Shown here piece by piece: positions 55,843 through 63,392 of a DNA stretch of 64,000 nt. The translations under genes and the position numbers were made by a program. The notes beneath the pieces were generated by a model, which ran no database searches, was not told the origin of the DNA, and saw only the letters and a list, made by a program, of their open reading frames with translations. This stretch comes from JBHGAV01 sp041946685 (GTDB lineage Bacteria; Acidobacteriota; Terriglobia; Bryobacterales; Bryobacteraceae), in assembly GCA_041946685.1 (NCBI GenBank), contig JBHGAV010000001.1, positions 1 to 64,000 on the forward strand, read 5' to 3'. Position 1 is the first letter of the stretch. Every line of letters begins with the position of its first letter.

Positions 55843-55869
55843 TAAAGAACGGCCTGGGCCGGCCGATGG
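55843..55869 (+). promoter_or_regulatory. Sigma-28-like promoter of fliM
   Basis: TAAAGAAC (55843-55850) and GCCGATGG (55862-55869) are separated by exactly 11 bases. The predicted start near 55876 leaves a short leader with AGGAG before the TTG at 55890. It is back-to-back with the cheY promoter. Confidence 0.55.
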
Positions 55870-55889
55870 ATCTTCCCTAGGAGCGCACC

Positions 55890-56852
55890 TTGGCCCGTGA
55901 ACTCTCGCAGCAGGAAATCGACTCCCTGTTCCGGGGCGCGCAATCGCGCGGCGGAGAGGATGCCCGTACACCCAATGTCACGCCTTTCGACTTCCGCCGG
56001 CTGGACCGGATCCCGAAATCGCAATTGCGCGCGATCCGTCTGTTGCACGACAACTTCGTGCGAAACCTGACTTCCAGCCTGTCCGCCTACCTGCGCACCT
56101 ACCTAGCCGTGAACCTGGTGAGCGTCGAACAGCTCTCCTACGCCGAGTTCCTGGCGGGCCTGGCTTCTCCCACCTGCCTGGTGTGCCTGGGCCTGAAGCC
56201 ATTTGAAGGGAACGCGGTGCTGGAACTGAATCCTCAACTCACGTTCCCCATCCTGGAATTCCTGCTCGGCGGCAAGGGCAAGCTCTCGGGAGCCCCCAAC
56301 AGGGAAATCACCGAGATCGAGCGCCACTTGATCGAGGGACTGCTGCACATCGTGCTCAAGGACCTGAAGGAGGCCTGGGAATCGATCACTTCCATCGACT
56401 TCACGGTCGAGTCCATGGAGACCGAGCCTCAGTTGCTGCAGGTCCTCGACCCCGGAGAGGCCTTTGTCGCGACGGGAATCGAGGTCCGGATCGGAGGCGC
56501 GCTGGGAATGATGAACCTGGCGATTCCCTCCTTGATCATCAAGATGATGCGAAGCAAGTTCAATACCCCGGGTGCGGGGCGCCGCAGCCGCTCCACCGAG
56601 GTGGAGCAGGCGCGCATGCTGTCGCTCCTCCGTCCCTCTCAGGTAAGCCTCGACGTGCGGCTGACCGGGGCGAAACTGGCGCTGAAGGACCTGATGGCGC
56701 TGGAAAGCGGAGACTTGCTGCCTTTCGATGTCCCCACAAGCGGCCTTCTTGATTGCATGCTGAACGGCAGCCTGAAGTTCCGTGGCCAGGTGGTCAGGGC
56801 CGGCAACAAGAAAGCCTTCCTGCTGGAAGAAGAAGCGATCGAAGTGGCTTGA
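55890..56852 (+). CDS. fliM: Flagellar motor switch protein FliM
   Basis: The 320-residue protein starts at TTG with AGGAG seven bases upstream. LSQQEIDSLF at the N-terminus is the CheY-P binding peptide; the CheC-like middle (NFVRNLTSSLSAYLRTYL) and the FliN-like C-terminus (VSLDVRLTGAKLALKDLM) follow. FliM sets the direction of rotation. It lies across from cheY-cheX, so the sensor and target of CheY-P are divergent genes. No other switch gene (fliG, fliN) is in the window. Confidence 0.95.
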   Translation: MARELSQQEIDSLFRGAQSRGGEDARTPNVTPFDFRRLDRIPKSQLRAIRLLHDNFVRNLTSSLSAYLRTYLAVNLVSVEQLSYAEFLAGLASPTCLVCLGLKPFEGNAVLELNPQLTFPILEFLLGGKGKLSGAPNREITEIERHLIEGLLHIVLKDLKEAWESITSIDFTVESMETEPQLLQVLDPGEAFVATGIEVRIGGALGMMNLAIPSLIIKMMRSKFNTPGAGRRSRSTEVEQARMLSLLRPSQVSLDVRLTGAKLALKDLMALESGDLLPFDVPTSGLLDCMLNGSLKFRGQVVRAGNKKAFLLEEEAIEVA

Positions 56853-57150
56853 TCCGCGCACGGGAACGGCGCGGGGCCGACTGTTCCGGCGAACGGCCGC
56901 CGGCAAGATGCCTGAGAAGGCGAAGGCAGGTTTCGCGGCACGCCAGCCCGCCTGCGCCCAGATCTTCGGCCACAGCCTGCAACAATTCCCAACGCTCTGC
57001 GGCCAGTCCGGAGCCCCCCTTGGCCGGCCCTTCTGCGCCCCGGATACGTTCCAGTGCCGCTCCCAGGGACTCCCGGCTCTCTCCCTCGAGCAGAGTCAGG
57101 AGCAGGCCGGCCGCCTGCGCAGTACTCCGGCAGCATCGCGGTGACGCCAT
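56794..57150 (-). CDS. Possible small gene opposite the fliM-flbD gap
   Basis: About 405 bases lie between fliM and flbD with no gene on the plus strand. The minus strand has a 118-codon frame from an ATG at 57150 with GGAGAG five bases upstream. Its product is helical and acidic in the middle (AGLLLTLLEGESRESLGAAL, then LLQAVAEDLGAGG) and Arg-rich at the end, with codon usage like neighbouring genes. It overlaps the end of fliM antisense by 59 bases. It could be a real regulator or a GC-driven shadow. Confidence 0.4.
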   Translation of the reverse strand: MASPRCCRSTAQAAGLLLTLLEGESRESLGAALERIRGAEGPAKGGSGLAAERWELLQAVAEDLGAGGLACRETCLRLLRHLAGGRSPEQSAPRRSRARIKPLRSLLLPAGRLSCCRP

Positions 57151-57211
57151 CGTTTCTCTCCATTGATCTCATCGGAGACGGCGGGCGCTCTTTGAGCCTT
57201 TTCATCGTGGA

Positions 57212-57238
57212 TCAAACTCGCCTCGTCGTGGCCGATAT
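57212..57238 (+). promoter_or_regulatory. Weak sigma-28-like promoter upstream of flbD
   Basis: GCCGATAT (57231-57238) is close to the sigma-28 -10. TCAAACTC (57212-57219) is a weak match to the -35, with the right 11-base spacing. The predicted start near 57245 leaves about 12 bases before the ATG at 57258. Confidence 0.4.
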
Positions 57239-57257
57239 GCTCCGGTGGCGGCTCTCT

Positions 57258-57491
57258 ATGATCCGGTTGACACGCTTGAACCATGTGCCCCTGGTCCTCA
57301 ACTCGGATCTGATCGAGCACATAGAAGTCACCCCGGATACGGTTATCTCGTTGACCAATGGGCAGAAGATCATGGTGCTCGAGTCGGCCGAGCAGGTGGT
57401 GGAGCGGGTGATCCAATTTCGCAGGACGATTCTGCAGAGTCCGCCCGAGTCGGCAAACTCAGTACCGGTTGTGCAGAATGAGGGAGGTTAG
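57258..57491 (+). CDS. flbD: Flagellar protein FlbD
   Basis: The 77-residue protein begins MIRLTRLNHVPLVLNSDLIE and has TPDTVISLTNGQKIMVLESA, the conserved FlbD pattern, then a charged tail. The family sits next to motA in many flagellar clusters; its function is poorly defined. The ATG at 57258 matches the family N-terminus; the frame runs upstream to 57054 without coding character. It precedes motA by nine bases. Confidence 0.85.
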   Translation: MIRLTRLNHVPLVLNSDLIEHIEVTPDTVISLTNGQKIMVLESAEQVVERVIQFRRTILQSPPESANSVPVVQNEGG

Positions 57492-57500
57492 CCGGCAGCC

Positions 57501-58358
57501 ATGGCCGCGAAACCGGCGGTGAAGGCGAAGGGCGCAACGGTCAAGCTGGACCTGGCGACCTGCGGCGGCCTGGTCCTTGCTCTGGGCGGAATCCTGGGCG
57601 GCCTGGTGCTGGAAGGCGGCAGCATCAAGGACGTCGCTCAGGTCACGGCCGCCATGATCGTGCTCGGCGGCACTCTGGGCGCGGTCATGGTGACCACGCC
57701 GGTTTCGGTGCTCATCCGCGCGTCCAGAAGACTTCCCCTGGTTTTCCTGAGCCGTGCGCAGAACGCCGACGCCGTGATCGAGGAGCTGATCGGCTTTGCC
57801 ACAAAAGCCCGCAAGAGCGGGATCGTGTCGCTCGAGCAGGAGGTGGATCAGCTCCCGGACCCGTTTCTCAAGAAAGCTCTCAGCCTGGCCATCGACGGCA
57901 TGGAACTTAAGGAACTGCGCACGATGATGGAGCTGGAGATCGGTCTGGAGGAACAGAGCGCCGAGGAGGAGGCCAAGGTGTACGAGGCCGCCGGCGGGTA
58001 TTCGCCCACCATCGGGATCATCGGGGCCGTGCTGGGACTGATCCAGGTCATGAAGCACCTGGAAAACATAGATGAGGTGGGTAAGGGGATTGCGGTTGCC
58101 TTTGTGGCGACGGTCTATGGTGTTGGCCTGGCGAACATCTTCTTCCTCCCCTCGGGCAACAAGCTGAAGGCCAGGGCCAGGCAGACGATCATGCTCCGCG
58201 AGTTGGTGCTCGAGGGGGTAGCCGGGATTGTGGAAGGACTGAATCCGAAGCTGATTCGCAGCAAGCTCGAGGCGTACGCGCGGGAGGAGCCCGCTAAGAA
58301 GACGGCCAAGCGGAGGCGGCCGGAGGCAGCACCCGCAGCCGCCCCCGCAAAGAACTGA
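57501..58358 (+). CDS. motA: Flagellar motor stator protein MotA
   Basis: The 285-residue protein has four membrane segments (near residues 20-40, 46-66, 165-185 and 200-220), a cytoplasmic loop (LPLVFLSRAQNADAVIEELI) and GGYSPTIGIIGAVLGLI, with a conserved C-terminal VLEGVAGIVEGLNPKLIRSKL. It forms the proton or ion channel with MotB. A Lys/Arg/Pro-rich tail (about 20 residues) is extra. It is nine bases from motB. Confidence 0.95.
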   Translation: MAAKPAVKAKGATVKLDLATCGGLVLALGGILGGLVLEGGSIKDVAQVTAAMIVLGGTLGAVMVTTPVSVLIRASRRLPLVFLSRAQNADAVIEELIGFATKARKSGIVSLEQEVDQLPDPFLKKALSLAIDGMELKELRTMMELEIGLEEQSAEEEAKVYEAAGGYSPTIGIIGAVLGLIQVMKHLENIDEVGKGIAVAFVATVYGVGLANIFFLPSGNKLKARARQTIMLRELVLEGVAGIVEGLNPKLIRSKLEAYAREEPAKKTAKRRRPEAAPAAAPAKN

Positions 58359-58367
58359 GAATCCGTC

Positions 58368-59198
58368 ATGTCCAGAAAGAAGAAGCACGCCGCTCACGAG
58401 AATCACGAGCGGTGGCTGGTGTCCTACGCCGACTTCATCACCCTGCTGTTTGCCTTCTTCGTGGTCATGTTCGCCTCCTCCAACCAGGACAAGGCGAAAG
58501 CCCAGCAGATGTCCGACTCGGTCCGCAAGGCGCTCGAGGAGGGACACGTGGCCGCCAGAGTCGCCGCCGTGCTGGGCGGCACCGTTAACGAGACCGGGCC
58601 AGGCAATGCCCAGCGCAAGGGGCCCGGAGGAGCGCGGAAAGCCGCCCAGGAGGCCTCCCCGCCCCCACAGCCGGTCGCGGCGGAGCTGGCCCCGTCCCTG
58701 GAGTTTCTGAACCGGGAACTGGAGGCCGAGATCCGGGCGGGCAGACTGATAGTGAAGCTGGAGGCGCGCGGGCTGGTGGTCACGCTGCCTCAGGCCACCT
58801 ACTTCCCCTCGGGGCGGGATGTGATCGACCCGGCCACGTTTCCGGTCATCGCCAAGTTGGCGCAGGTGATCCAAAGGTTGCCCAACCAGGTCAGGTTGGA
58901 AGGTCACACGGATTCGGTACCCATTCACAACGCGAGGTTTCGCAGCAACTGGGACCTCTCGGCAGCGCGCAGCATCGCCATGCTGGAGCTGCTGGCCACC
59001 CGCTACGGGGTGCCCAGGGAGAGACTGGCGATCGCCGGCTACGCGGACAACGTTCCGGCCACCACCAATGAGACCGCGGAGGGCCGCGCGCGGAACCGCC
59101 GGGTGGATCTGGTGATTGTCAACAGGGCCGGCCTGGCCACCGAGCCGGTAGCGGCGGCACAGCCGGGGCAGCCCGCAGCCGGCGGGCACGGGCCGTAG
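58368..59198 (+). CDS. motB: Flagellar motor stator protein MotB
   Basis: The 276-residue protein has one membrane helix with the channel Asp (VSYADFITLLFAFFVVMF), a linker of low complexity (APSL region) and an OmpA-type peptidoglycan-binding domain: LEGHTDSVPIHNARFRSNWD, then GYADNVPATTNETAEGRARN with RNRRVDLVI. It anchors the stator to the wall. Ion specificity cannot be read. Confidence 0.95.
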   Translation: MSRKKKHAAHENHERWLVSYADFITLLFAFFVVMFASSNQDKAKAQQMSDSVRKALEEGHVAARVAAVLGGTVNETGPGNAQRKGPGGARKAAQEASPPPQPVAAELAPSLEFLNRELEAEIRAGRLIVKLEARGLVVTLPQATYFPSGRDVIDPATFPVIAKLAQVIQRLPNQVRLEGHTDSVPIHNARFRSNWDLSAARSIAMLELLATRYGVPRERLAIAGYADNVPATTNETAEGRARNRRVDLVIVNRAGLATEPVAAAQPGQPAAGGHGP

Positions 59199-59265
59199 GA
59201 TCGGCCCTCCAAATGCATGAGGGTTGGCTGATAAAGCCCGTTCTGCGGGCCCAACCGACGAATAT

Positions 59266-59730
59266 ATGCCGGACCTGATAACCACCTACTTCGGGAGCGT
59301 CTCCTACCAGCCGGAATGCGTAGTTGAGTTTCCGCTAGGGCTTCCGGGCTTCGACGAGGAGCGCCGATTCCTGCTGATAGAGCAGGCGCTCAACAAGCCG
59401 GTCGTCTTCCTCCAAAGCCTTTCCCGGCCCGAGTTGTGCTTTATCACCTTGCCCGTCACCCTGATCTGCGGGACCTACGAACTCCGTTTGAGTCCCGAGG
59501 ACCTGGAGACGCTGGGTTTGGACAGGATGCCCGCCTCGGCCGGGGGCCCCGAGGTCGTGAGTCTGGCCATCGTCACCTTCACCGAGGGCGGGCCGCCCAC
59601 TGCCAATCTCTTGTCCCCGATTGTGATCAACTGGCGGCGGCGCGTCGGCATCCAGGCAGTGCCGGCCGACGCACCCTACTCCCATCAGCACCCCCTGTTC
59701 ACAGGCACCCGGGAGGTCCCGTGCTCGTGA
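59266..59730 (+). CDS. fliW: Flagellar assembly factor FliW
   Basis: FliW binds flagellin and CsrA, and in Bacillus it frees hag mRNA from CsrA when flagellin is used up. The 154-residue protein has VEFPLGLPGFDEERRFLLIE and VTFTEGGPPTANLLSPIVIN, both typical. The start is uncertain: a TTG at 59224 (GAGGG nearby) adds 14 residues; MPDLITTYFG at 59266 fits the family better. It overlaps csrA by ten bases. Confidence 0.9.
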   Translation: MPDLITTYFGSVSYQPECVVEFPLGLPGFDEERRFLLIEQALNKPVVFLQSLSRPELCFITLPVTLICGTYELRLSPEDLETLGLDRMPASAGGPEVVSLAIVTFTEGGPPTANLLSPIVINWRRRVGIQAVPADAPYSHQHPLFTGTREVPCS

Positions 59731-60005
59731 TTCGTCGCCGGCCCGGGCAATCGGTGCTGATCGGGGAGGAGATTGAAATCGAGATCATCGAGGCCGGTCC
59801 CGCCAGGGTGAAGCTAGGGATCACGGCGCCGAAACAGATCCTCGTGCTGCGCAAGGAGATCCGCATCACCCGCCAGCAGAACCTGAACGCCGCCCAGGGC
59901 GTCTCCCAGGAGGCCGTGCGGAAGCTGGCGGAGAAGCTGCGGCCGGCGGCAGCCAGTGCCGAGCGCCAACAAACAGACAGCCGGCAAGAAAGCGGCGGGG
60001 CCTGA
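59721..60005 (+). CDS. csrA: Carbon storage/translation regulator CsrA
   Basis: CsrA represses mRNAs by binding GGA in hairpin loops near the ribosome site. The 94-residue protein begins VLVIRRRPGQSVLIGEEIEI and has VKLGITAPKQILVLRKEI. A GTG start overlapping fliW (GGAGG four bases upstream) is chosen. It is longer than the usual 60-75 residues; the extra C-terminus (about residues 50-94) is in the region where FliW binds long-type CsrA. The probable target leader is at fliC. Confidence 0.92.
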   Translation: MLVIRRRPGQSVLIGEEIEIEIIEAGPARVKLGITAPKQILVLRKEIRITRQQNLNAAQGVSQEAVRKLAEKLRPAAASAERQQTDSRQESGGA

Positions 60006-60008
60006 TCC

Positions 60009-61781
60009 GTGCCGGCGGCCCTTGATACGCTCAGCGAGGCGCTCAAATGCCACAAGGAAGGCCGCTTGGCCGAGGCCGAGGGTCTTTACCGCACGGTCCC
60101 GCCCGGGGACCCCTGCTACCCGGATGCTTTGCATTTGTTGGGACTGCTCGCCTCGGCGGGCGGGCGGACGCAAGAGGCGCTGGCGCTTCTGGGCGAGGCG
60201 GTTCGGCTCCGACCCGAGGTGGCTCCGTTTCATAACAGCCTGGGCAGGGCGCTCGACTCGCTGGGAATGCATTGTGAGGCCGGCTTGTGCTTCACGCAAG
60301 CCCTGGCGTGCAAGCCCAATTACGTCGAGGCGCAGGTCAACTTCGGCAACGCCCTCCATGCTCTGGGCTTGCTTGAGGAGGCCCTGGTCCAGTATGAAGC
60401 GGCGCTCGCAAGCCAGCCGGAATGCGTCGAGGCGCTCTTCAACAAGGCGGCGGCCTTGTCGGGCCTGGAACGATTCGAGCAGGCCGAAGCGGTGGCGTGG
60501 GAGGCTCTCCGCAGGAAGCCGGAGGCCGCCGAGCCCTGGAACGTGCTGTCGGTCGTCCACTTCGCCCGGCACCGCTTCTTGGATGCCGAGCAGTGCGCGC
60601 GGCGCAGCGTCGGCCTGCGCCCGGACTGCGCCGAAAGCTGGAACAACCTCGGCAACGCGCTGCAAGAGCAGGACCGCATGGAGGAGGCCGAGGCCTGCTA
60701 TCGCGCCGCCCTGAGGATCAGCCCGCACCTGGCCGAGGCGCACTACAACCTGGGCAACGCCCGCCGCCGCGTCTTGAGGCTGCCGGAGGCGCGTGCCTGC
60801 TACGAGGAGGCGATCCGGCTCAATCCCGGCCACATCAAAGCGCACTGGAACCTGTCGCTCACACTGCTGCTGGCGGGTGAACTCGAGCGTGGCTGGGAGG
60901 AATTCGAATGGCGCTGGAGGAACCCGAAGACGCCGCCGCGCCGCTTCCGGCAGCCGCCGTGGGACGGCTCGCCGCTGGAGGGCCGCACCATCCTGCTGCA
61001 CGCGGAACAGGGACTCGGTGACACGATTCAGTTCATACGCTACGCGGACCTGGTCAAGAGAGCCGGCGCTGCGGTCGTGGTGGAATGCCCGGCCAGACTC
61101 GCGCCGCTGGTGGCCACGGCGCCGGGTGTCGACCGGGTGGTCGGGGCTGGCACGCCCCTGCCTGAATTCGACGTCCATGCTCCTCTGATGAGCTTGCCGC
61201 GGCTTGTTCGCACGACGCTCTCCAGCGTCCCCGCCCGGGTCCCCTACCTTGCCGTGGAGGAAGAACGCCGGCAACGCTGGCGGGAACGCATGGCGCACGA
61301 GCGCGAGCTCCGGGTGGGACTCGCCTGGAAGGGGAATCCGCTACAACCCGACGACCGGTTTCGCTCCGTTTCATGGGAGACCCTGGCGCCTCTGACGGCG
61401 GTCAGCGGAGTGACCTGGTTCAGTCTGCAATACGGGGAGCGCCCCGGCCCGTCCCAAGGAGGCCCGCTCGTGGATCTCGGGCCCGAGACGGAGGACCTAA
61501 GGGACGCCGCGGCCGCTATCGAGCAGCTGGACCTGGTGATCTCGGTGGACAGCGCCATGGCGCACCTGGCGGGCGCGCTCGGCCGGCCCGTCTGGGTGCT
61601 GCTCGCCCACCTCCCGGACTGGCGCTGGCTGCTCGGCCGCCAAACGACGCCGTGGTACCCGACCGCGCGCCTGTTCCGGCAGCCCAGGAGGGGAGATTGG
61701 GAATCTGTGATCGCCGACGCAGGCGAAGCCCTTATTGAGGATCGCTCGAAAGGCCGGTCAGCAAACCGATATGCCTCCTGA
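60009..61781 (+). CDS. TPR protein fused to a glycosyltransferase-like domain
   Basis: The 590-residue protein has about seven TPR units in residues 1-290 (HLLGLLASAGGRTQEALALL; AHYNLGNARRRVLRLPEARA) and a C-terminal domain (about 320-585) like heptosyltransferase/GT-9 folds: GRTILLHAEQGLGDTIQFIR, then VSVDSAMAHLAGALGRPVWV. This architecture resembles flagellin- and protein-modifying enzymes. It lies between csrA and fliC in the same direction (GTG start three bases after csrA), so glycosylation of flagellin is a fair guess. Confidence 0.8.
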   Translation: MPAALDTLSEALKCHKEGRLAEAEGLYRTVPPGDPCYPDALHLLGLLASAGGRTQEALALLGEAVRLRPEVAPFHNSLGRALDSLGMHCEAGLCFTQALACKPNYVEAQVNFGNALHALGLLEEALVQYEAALASQPECVEALFNKAAALSGLERFEQAEAVAWEALRRKPEAAEPWNVLSVVHFARHRFLDAEQCARRSVGLRPDCAESWNNLGNALQEQDRMEEAEACYRAALRISPHLAEAHYNLGNARRRVLRLPEARACYEEAIRLNPGHIKAHWNLSLTLLLAGELERGWEEFEWRWRNPKTPPRRFRQPPWDGSPLEGRTILLHAEQGLGDTIQFIRYADLVKRAGAAVVVECPARLAPLVATAPGVDRVVGAGTPLPEFDVHAPLMSLPRLVRTTLSSVPARVPYLAVEEERRQRWRERMAHERELRVGLAWKGNPLQPDDRFRSVSWETLAPLTAVSGVTWFSLQYGERPGPSQGGPLVDLGPETEDLRDAAAAIEQLDLVISVDSAMAHLAGALGRPVWVLLAHLPDWRWLLGRQTTPWYPTARLFRQPRRGDWESVIADAGEALIEDRSKGRSANRYAS

Positions 61782-61835
61782 CGGCTGAGAGATCAGCCGC
61801 CCGGCAGGACGCCGGGAATTCACAAACAAGGACGT
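61765..61835 (+). promoter_or_regulatory. Flagellin leader with two hairpins and CsrA-like sites
   Basis: ACCGATAT (61765-61772) is a sigma-28-like -10. Downstream lie hairpin 1 (CGGCTGA-gaga-TCAGCCG, 61782-61799) and hairpin 2 (CCCGGC-AGGAC-GCCGGG, 61800-61816) with GGA in the loop. The Shine-Dalgarno lies in ACAAGGACGT (61826-61835), close to the CsrA consensus ACARGGAUGU. A dimer could bridge the loop and the Shine-Dalgarno and block translation. No clear -35 is seen. Confidence 0.6.
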
Positions 61836-61843
61836 GATACGCA

Positions 61844-63343
61844 ATGGCTGTTTCGATTCAGACTAACGTCAATTCAATCGTGGCACAGGAGAATCTCCGT
61901 GTCACCGGCGAGTTTCAGAGCAAGACCATCCAGCGGCTGACCTCCGGCTATCGCATCAACTCATCGGGCGACGACGCGGCGGGCCTGGCCGTTGCCAACA
62001 AGTTCCGCAGCGACATCGCGGAACTCACGCAGGGCGTCCGCAACGCCAATGACGGCATCAGCGTGCTGCAACTGGTCGACGGCGGCCTCAACAACATCTC
62101 CAAGCTGATCGACCGCATGAAGACCCTGGCCAGCCAGTCGGCTTCGGGCACTTTCACCGGCAACCGCACCACGCTGAACAACGAGTACCAGGCGCTCCTG
62201 GCCGAAATCAACCGGCAGGCCTCCAACATCGGACTGGTAAGCGGCGGAGCCAACAACAAGGTGCTGGACATCTACATCGGCGGCGGCAGCACGCAGGCCA
62301 ACGCGGGTGTTTCGGTCGACCTGAGCGGCGCCGCCAACCAAGCGGACACCACCGCCCTGGGCTTGGCCAACACCGCCATTTCCGGGGGCGGCACGGCGCT
62401 GACCGGCAACAGCATCCGCCTGGACAACCCGGCCCTGACCTTCCTGGCCGGCAGCAATACCCAGGCGTTCACTTTCCACATCTACAACGGCTCCGGCGCG
62501 GCCGACGTCACCGTGACGGTCACCGGTACGGCCTCCGGCCTCAGCGGGACGGATGTGATCAACCAGCTGAACACCGGCCTGGCGAACTACGGCATTTCGG
62601 CCTCCATAGTGGGTTCGGGGACGGACGTCGGCGAGCTGCAGTTCGGCGGATCCCGGGCGTTCGTGGTGGAAGCCGGGACCGAGACGGGCGGCACAGCGGC
62701 GGCGACGGCGACCAGTTCCGCCGTGAACGAAGGCAACTACCGCTTCGCTCAGACGGTGGCCGGGATTACCGACCACACCGTAGACGAAGTCGTCACTCTC
62801 ACCAACGCCAGCGGCTCGGTCAATATCACCTTCGCGGCCAACGGCGCCAACCTCGCCTTGGCCATGGCAGCCATCAACGACCAGGCGGCAGCCATCGGCA
62901 TCTACGCCGTCGAGGACGCGGCCGGAACGGGCTTCTCTCTTCAGAGCAACAATGCGTTCACGATTCTGAAGAGCGTGGCCGCCACCACGGGCTCGGTCTT
63001 CAGCGGCGGCGTGGGTGCCAAGACCGTTACCGCTCCTTCCTCGGGCGCCAGTTCCACCGCCAACGCGCTCGCGGCCATCACGGCCCTCACATCCGCAGTG
63101 ACCACGCTCGGCTCCTTGCAGGGCCGGGTCGGCACCGGGCAGAACAAGCTGTACTACGCCATTCAGCTGGCGCAATCGCAGATCGCCAGCTTTTCGGCAG
63201 CCGAGGCGCGCATCCGCGACGCGGACATCGCAGCCGAGGCGGCCAACCTGACCAAAGTACAGGTCCTGGAGCAGGCCTCTCTGGCCGCCATGGCCCAGGC
63301 GAACGCTTCACCGCAAGCGGTCCTGGCGCTGCTGCGGGGCTAG
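61844..63343 (+). CDS. fliC: Flagellin
   Basis: The 499-residue protein has the conserved N-terminal D0/D1 (AVSIQTNVNSIVAQENLRVT; TSGYRINSSGDDAAGLAVAN) and C-terminal D1/D0 (ALTSAVTTLGSLQGRVGTGQ; RIRDADIAAEAANLTK; QASLAAMAQANASPQAVLAL). The middle (about residues 140-420) is Gly/Ala/Thr-rich. No Cys is visible. It has AAGGA 11 bases upstream inside a CsrA-like site. It is the main filament subunit and is probably under FliW/CsrA control. Confidence 0.96.
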   Translation: MAVSIQTNVNSIVAQENLRVTGEFQSKTIQRLTSGYRINSSGDDAAGLAVANKFRSDIAELTQGVRNANDGISVLQLVDGGLNNISKLIDRMKTLASQSASGTFTGNRTTLNNEYQALLAEINRQASNIGLVSGGANNKVLDIYIGGGSTQANAGVSVDLSGAANQADTTALGLANTAISGGGTALTGNSIRLDNPALTFLAGSNTQAFTFHIYNGSGAADVTVTVTGTASGLSGTDVINQLNTGLANYGISASIVGSGTDVGELQFGGSRAFVVEAGTETGGTAAATATSSAVNEGNYRFAQTVAGITDHTVDEVVTLTNASGSVNITFAANGANLALAMAAINDQAAAIGIYAVEDAAGTGFSLQSNNAFTILKSVAATTGSVFSGGVGAKTVTAPSSGASSTANALAAITALTSAVTTLGSLQGRVGTGQNKLYYAIQLAQSQIASFSAAEARIRDADIAAEAANLTKVQVLEQASLAAMAQANASPQAVLALLRG

Positions 63344-63356
63344 GCATTAGGGATTC

Positions 63357-63382
63357 GGGGCTAGGAGAGCAATCCTAGCCCC
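63357..63382 (+). terminator. Stem-loop after the flagellin gene
   Basis: A perfect 10-base stem, GGGGCTAGGA and TCCTAGCCCC, with loop GAGCAA, follows the stop by 13 bases. The sequence after it is GGTTTCTG, with a short U-run only. It is a probable terminator or 3'-end stabiliser for the abundant flagellin message and lies just before fliD. Confidence 0.65.
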
Positions 63383-63392
63383 GGTTTCTGAC

